This document shows, piece after piece, positions 60,508 through 64,000 of a stretch of DNA of 64,000 bases. The position numbers and the translations under genes were made by a program. The number at the start of each line of letters is the position of its first letter. Positions within the stretch are counted from its first letter, which is position 1. The stretch covers positions 1,928,789 through 1,992,788 of the forward strand of contig NZ_CP037968.1 of assembly GCF_019633745.1 (NCBI RefSeq), read 5' to 3'. The notes under the pieces are model-generated. The model was given only the letters and a program-made list of their open reading frames with translations, was not told the DNA's origin and did no database searches. The stretch comes from Methanofollis formosanus. Lineage in GTDB: Archaea > Halobacteriota > Methanomicrobia > Methanomicrobiales > Methanofollaceae.

Positions 60508-61280
60508 AAAGACGTTTCTTGATGAATGACACGATTGTTGCCGGGGCGCTCCTCCTCGTGGCCGCCCTCGCGGCCCTCGCCCTGGCGGCGCTGACCGGTC
60601 GCGGCGATATCACGACTGCCACGCTGATCCTTGCCGGTTTCGGCTCGTTCGCCTCGGGACTGTTTCTCCTTGCGCTCTCCAGGGGACGGACCCCCGACCC
60701 GAAGTTTGCCGTTCTCCTGCCGGTGCAGGGAACGGTCGGGATCGCCACGCTGCTCGCCGACCTCGGGGTGCAGGGGGACGCCAGGTTCTTCCCGCCCGAT
60801 CTGGAGGGCCGTACCCGCGCTCTGGTCCCTGCCGGTGGCCGGATGCCGTCGTCTCCGCCGGAGAGCACCTATTCGTATCTCACCACAGAGGAGGGTGACG
60901 CCGCGGTGATCACGCCCCTTGCCGCCCCCTGCCTCTCCTACCTGAAAGATTCCTGCTCGTTTGAGGTGCCTGCCGAACGGGAACAACTCTGCGAGGCGAT
61001 CGTCGAGGTCTGCAGGGACGTGCTCGAGGTCTCGGAAGGTGTCGAGGCCGTGTTCGACGGCGACAACCTGGTCGTCGACCTGAAGGGCTTTGCCCTTGCC
61101 GATGGGTGCCGGGCGGTCAGGAATGCCTCGCCGAAATGCTGCACCATGGTCGGATGCCCCTTCTGCTCGCTCATCGCCTGCATCGCCGCCGAGGGGACCG
61201 GAGTGCCGTGCCAGATCCTCGCGGCTTCTCCATCGAAAAAAGGGAACGATCTCCGCCTCATCATCGGGCCGTCGGCCTGA
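60504..61280 (+). CDS. Membrane protein with cysteine-rich C-terminal domain, MoxR operon
   Basis: A 258-residue protein. Two membrane helices lie within the first 60 residues (TIVAGALLLVAALAALALAA and ATLILAGFGSFASGLFLLAL). The cytoplasmic or external remainder contains a dense cysteine cluster, PKCCTMVGCPFCSLIACIAA, near residues 212-230. Two more cysteines are upstream. I do not recognise the family with certainty; similar proteins with a GCPFCS-type motif accompany MoxR operons in archaea as I recall. The cysteines could bind metal or a cluster. It overlaps the convergent DUF1616 gene by 20 bases. Confidence 0.7.
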   Translation: MKRRFLMNDTIVAGALLLVAALAALALAALTGRGDITTATLILAGFGSFASGLFLLALSRGRTPDPKFAVLLPVQGTVGIATLLADLGVQGDARFFPPDLEGRTRALVPAGGRMPSSPPESTYSYLTTEEGDAAVITPLAAPCLSYLKDSCSFEVPAEREQLCEAIVEVCRDVLEVSEGVEAVFDGDNLVVDLKGFALADGCRAVRNASPKCCTMVGCPFCSLIACIAAEGTGVPCQILAASPSKKGNDLRLIIGPSA

Positions 61281-62250
61281 CCGTGATCCAGAGGTGAAGG
61301 TCGCGGTAACTCGCGTTGATCCGGTCCTTGCCCCAGACCGCGTCCGATGGCACCGTTTCGTTGAAGAGGAGGAACTGGAGGCGGTTCATCTCGGTTTCGG
61401 TGACCGTGAAATTGTACGGGCGCTCGACGGTCTCGTTGTGCGGCACGGTCACGGTGAAGCGGTCGAGTCGTTCCATGGCGTTGATCCGAGAGGTGTTGGT
61501 CGCCTCGTCGAAGGTCTGGTTGGTGAGCAGCACCTCGACGGTATAGGGCACCTCCCGGTACTCGTGGTTCCCTACACCGATGATAAGGGACTGTTCGCTC
61601 CCGGCGAAGAAGGAGGTCGGGTAATCGGCAGCCTTTCCGCCGGGACCGAGGATATAGAACTCGGTGAAATGTTCGCCTTCTTTCGGGACGACGAGGACAT
61701 AGATGGTCGTCGTCACCGCCGCGAGGATCGCGAGGACCAGGATCACCGAGAGGGCGCGGTCGAGACGCGACTGTTCTTCAGGGAAGAGTTCGGCCTTTGC
61801 CTCGGTGACCATCTCGTTGAACGGAACGACAAAGCGCCGGTCGTCCGGGAGAAGCGCCCGCCGCCAGTGGGCGGCGATGAGCATCGCGAAGGTGAAGGCG
61901 ATGAGAGAGACGAGGATGGGTTCGAGCCTGATCCCCCATGGGGTGTAGTTGAGGGCGAGTCCGATAAGGGGAACGACCGCGATCGAAAGTCCGAACGAGA
62001 GGGCGACCCGTTCGATGCCGTCGATATCGTCTTTTTCAGGGAAGAGTGCGGCAATAAGGGCATAGCCCGGGATGAAGATGACCATGGGGAGGCCGAAGAT
62101 CGCCTGGACAAAGGTACCGTGGGTGAGCGGCACGTAGATTGCAGCGACGGTCGCCAGAGCCCAGAGGGCGACAAAAATGAGATCTTTCGAGGTGGCCTTC
62201 GGGTCGAACGCCTCGATGATCACGGGTTTTGTAGGCTGTTCTTCATTCAT
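61261..62250 (-). CDS. DUF1616 membrane protein
   Basis: A 329-residue protein. Four membrane segments fill about residues 22-125 with the DUF1616 stretches GLPMVIFIPGYALIAALFPE and RVALSFGLSIAVVPLIGLAL. A fifth segment is near 170-190 (VILVLAILAAVTTTIYVLVV). The C-terminal half is an exported beta-rich domain with many N-x-S/T sites (for example NQTF, NTS, NETV), suggesting glycosylation. Archaeal DUF1616 proteins are linked with surface or polysaccharide genes. The function is unknown. Confidence 0.85.
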   Translation of the reverse strand: MNEEQPTKPVIIEAFDPKATSKDLIFVALWALATVAAIYVPLTHGTFVQAIFGLPMVIFIPGYALIAALFPEKDDIDGIERVALSFGLSIAVVPLIGLALNYTPWGIRLEPILVSLIAFTFAMLIAAHWRRALLPDDRRFVVPFNEMVTEAKAELFPEEQSRLDRALSVILVLAILAAVTTTIYVLVVPKEGEHFTEFYILGPGGKAADYPTSFFAGSEQSLIIGVGNHEYREVPYTVEVLLTNQTFDEATNTSRINAMERLDRFTVTVPHNETVERPYNFTVTETEMNRLQFLLFNETVPSDAVWGKDRINASYRDLHLWITVRPTAR

Positions 62251-62268
62251 AGATCCTCAAGAAAATCT

Positions 62269-63471
62269 TTATCGACGTTTCATGCCGGTGATCAGGACGA
62301 CGGCAAGGGCGCCGAGGGCGCACCAGATCGCGAGGGGGGACTGGGTCGGTGTGGTGGCGGTTGTCTGGGGTGCGGTGGTGGCGACGGATGTGGTGGTGGC
62401 CGGGGTTGTACCGGCGGGGGCTGCGGGGGTTACCTGTACTGAAAGCGGTGTCACGATCGCGAACTCGCCTGCTTCAGAGACCGCGGTCGAGATGGTCGAG
62501 CCGTCGATACGGCTCGGGACGGCTTTCCATCTGCCGTCAATAAAGGCGAGGATGGTAAGCGACGCGGTCCTGTCGGCCCCGGCTTTGTCCAGGTCAAGAA
62601 CAAGGGTTGCTTCGGGCTCGAAGGATGCGCTCGACGGGAGGACGGCGTAGGGGCCGGCGACCGCCTGCCAGTTCTCGGGCACGGCACGGTTGCTCACCAT
62701 GATGGCGAGGTCGCCGGTCCGGGCGCCGGAAAGGGCCCTTTCGTCGAAGGTGAGGGTTGCACCCCGGTCAGAGGACGAAATGGTCACGGGTTTTGTATCG
62801 GTCGAAGTCGGTGTCGCCGTGCTGTCTTCCCAGTTCGACGAACTGCCGGGGGATGAGGTTGTCGGTTTGGTCGTGGGCTCGGTGGTGGGCTCGGTCGTCG
62901 GGACGAGAACGCCATCGACATAGATCTTTACGCCGACGGTCCCGCCGTTCAGGCCGGTGACCGTGAAGGTCATCTCCGAGTTCTCAGGGCCGGTTTTCTT
63001 TCCTGAGAGGTCCATCGAGGTTGTCACGGCTTCTGCGCCGGCGATGCCTTCACCGTTGAGGGTGAGGTACTGGATGAGTCCCTGCGGGATATCGGTGTTC
63101 TCTTTGATATTGACGACGCCGTCCTCGCCTTCGCCATAGATCGTGACGGCCCTGCCGCCCATTCTTGCGTTGAGGTTTGTGGTATTGACGTTCTCGGCGT
63201 GGATCGCGATCCGCCCGTCTTTGAGGGCGAAGGGGATCTGGAGGTTGTTGGTGCTCAGCGAGAACTTTCCGTCTGCGTCGAGGGGCACGGCCGCCTCGAT
63301 CTGGATCATAAAGGTACTGTCGTCGGCGAGATCTGTGATCGAGATGGTGATCGGATCGTTTTCGTTGATAGGGTCCGGTGTAATGGTGACCGTTGCGGCA
63401 GAGAGTGGGGCGATAAGAATGAGGAGCCCGATAATCACTGTCAGCAATCCGGGGGTGCTGGGCTGTTCCAT
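62269..63471 (-). CDS. Secreted surface protein with C-terminal membrane anchor
   Basis: A 400-residue exported protein. A signal peptide (LLTVIIGLLILIAPLSAA) ends near residue 26. A beta-rich domain follows. A Thr/Pro/Ser linker with TTEPTTEPTTKPTT is near 205-235, then a second beta domain. The C terminus is threonine-rich and then TQSPLAIWCALGALAVVLIT followed by GMKRR, a membrane anchor of the kind common in Methanomicrobiales surface proteins. It starts at ATG 63471. Cell-surface location is well supported; binding partner or role is unknown. Confidence 0.85.
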   Translation of the reverse strand: MEQPSTPGLLTVIIGLLILIAPLSAATVTITPDPINENDPITISITDLADDSTFMIQIEAAVPLDADGKFSLSTNNLQIPFALKDGRIAIHAENVNTTNLNARMGGRAVTIYGEGEDGVVNIKENTDIPQGLIQYLTLNGEGIAGAEAVTTSMDLSGKKTGPENSEMTFTVTGLNGGTVGVKIYVDGVLVPTTEPTTEPTTKPTTSSPGSSSNWEDSTATPTSTDTKPVTISSSDRGATLTFDERALSGARTGDLAIMVSNRAVPENWQAVAGPYAVLPSSASFEPEATLVLDLDKAGADRTASLTILAFIDGRWKAVPSRIDGSTISTAVSEAGEFAIVTPLSVQVTPAAPAGTTPATTTSVATTAPQTTATTPTQSPLAIWCALGALAVVLITGMKRR

Positions 63472-63647
63472 GCTCACTTAGTCCCGGGCGAAAGTATATC
63501 TTTTTTGTGTATCCCGGGGCATGGTGCCCGGTTTTGGAACGCTTTTGAACACGATCCAATATATAAAGATGACGTTTTTCTGGGGTCAGGATATTTTCGA
63601 AATGTTTAAATCTCAACTCTCTTCTTTACTTTGTTACCGCTGAGGTG

Positions 63648-64000
63648 GTGTTGTTGAAACCTGTTCCTTCTCAGAGCATTCTGACTATTCTGATACTGTT
63701 GGTCCTGCTGGCCCCCGCCACGGCAGGAATACCTGACGGCACGGTCGTCCAGACGGACGAGAAAGTGCCTGTCATTGTCGTCCTCAAGGACCAACCGGAC
63801 CGCGGAACGAATTTCTTGACGATGAAAGCCGAGGCTGCCACCAGTCAGGCATCGGTGCTCTCGTCCATCAGTGTGATCGACGGTGCTGCTGCGCAGTCTG
63901 CGGAGCAGTTCTGGATCGTGAACGCGATCCGGATCGAGGCCGACCAGGCAGCGATTGAAAGGATCGCCCTCCTCCCGGGGGTCGACCATGTGGAGCCCGA
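63648..64000 (+). CDS. Subtilisin-like (S8) protease precursor, N-terminal fragment
   Basis: An open frame runs to the right edge. It starts with GTG at 63648 or TTG at 63651 or 63654, behind GAGGTG. A signal peptide (ILTILILLVLLAPATA) is followed by VPVIVVLKDQP near residue 45 and ends with IERIALLPGVDHVEP. The latter two bracket an inhibitor I9 propeptide, which ends just before the catalytic domain in subtilisins. The catalytic residues lie outside the window. The protein is probably exported. Upstream, TTTAAATC at 63603-63611 may be the promoter. Confidence 0.7.
   Translation, partial: MLLKPVPSQSILTILILLVLLAPATAGIPDGTVVQTDEKVPVIVVLKDQPDRGTNFLTMKAEAATSQASVLSSISVIDGAAAQSAEQFWIVNAIRIEADQAAIERIALLPGVDHVEP

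Noticed and set aside
62868-62905. Short tandem repeats resembling a CRISPR or satellite array
   Set aside because: They encode the Thr-Thr-Glu-Pro linker of the surface protein; there are no spacers and the units are in frame.

Overview
The window is from a high-G+C archaeon and reads as a hydrogenotrophic methanogen of the order Methanomicrobiales. The thermosome, L37e, LSm, archaeal SepF, TiaS, thiol:fumarate reductase, F420-dependent NADP reductase, iron-sulfur flavoproteins, TATA-type promoters and A1-U72 initiator tRNAs all support this. A Methanofollis- or Methanoculleus-like genus fits best; that placement is inferred from gene content. Genes are dense, often coupled by ATGA or GTGA overlaps, and many converge with 10-26 base overlaps.

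Layout. 1-6.9 kb: start of an iron-type alcohol dehydrogenase, F420-NADP reductase, three NuoE/F/G-like electron-transfer subunits, a four-cluster ferredoxin and a tungsten-type aldehyde oxidoreductase; together they look like an alcohol/aldehyde oxidation locus feeding NAD(P)H and F420. 7-11 kb: TiaS, an HTH regulator and the thermosome. 11-15.4 kb: CheW, a soluble chemoreceptor with a tandem-duplicated PAS domain, a zinc-ribbon protein and a membrane protein. 16-24 kb: a translationally coupled aromatic amino-acid operon (two DhnA-type aldolases, dehydroquinate synthase II, TyrA, PheA, EPSP synthase, a shikimate kinase-shikimate dehydrogenase fusion, chorismate synthase). AroD and chorismate mutase lie outside the operon at 24.5 and 28.6 kb. 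25-39.5 kb: U32 protein, M50 protease, three flavoproteins, a set of oxidative-stress proteins (peroxiredoxin, desulforedoxin, AhpD-like, rubrerythrin), CDF transporter, RadC and two PAS histidine kinases. 39.5-49.4 kb: HD protein, glutaredoxin-thioredoxin reductase fusion, cation/proton antiporter, TfrAB, aspartate kinase and PurM. 49.7-56.8 kb: LSm-L37e-PurF operon, PUA protein, SepF-ZPR1 pair, two initiator tRNAs, thioredoxin, pterin dehydratase and an Lhr-like helicase. 56.9-64 kb: MoxR/DUF58 membrane-associated operon, DUF1616 protein, an anchored surface protein and the start of a subtilisin-like protease.

The most striking non-coding feature is a modular dispersed repeat family. It fills every gene-free gap over 300 bases except the first, nine sites in all counting one shorter gap. 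Its pieces are permuted and inverted between sites, and at one site it abuts a decayed hydrolase gene. The other candidates for something new are the five-subunit aldehyde oxidoreductase locus, a possible leader/attenuation region in front of the aro operon, and a pair of initiator tRNAs that differ at position 33.
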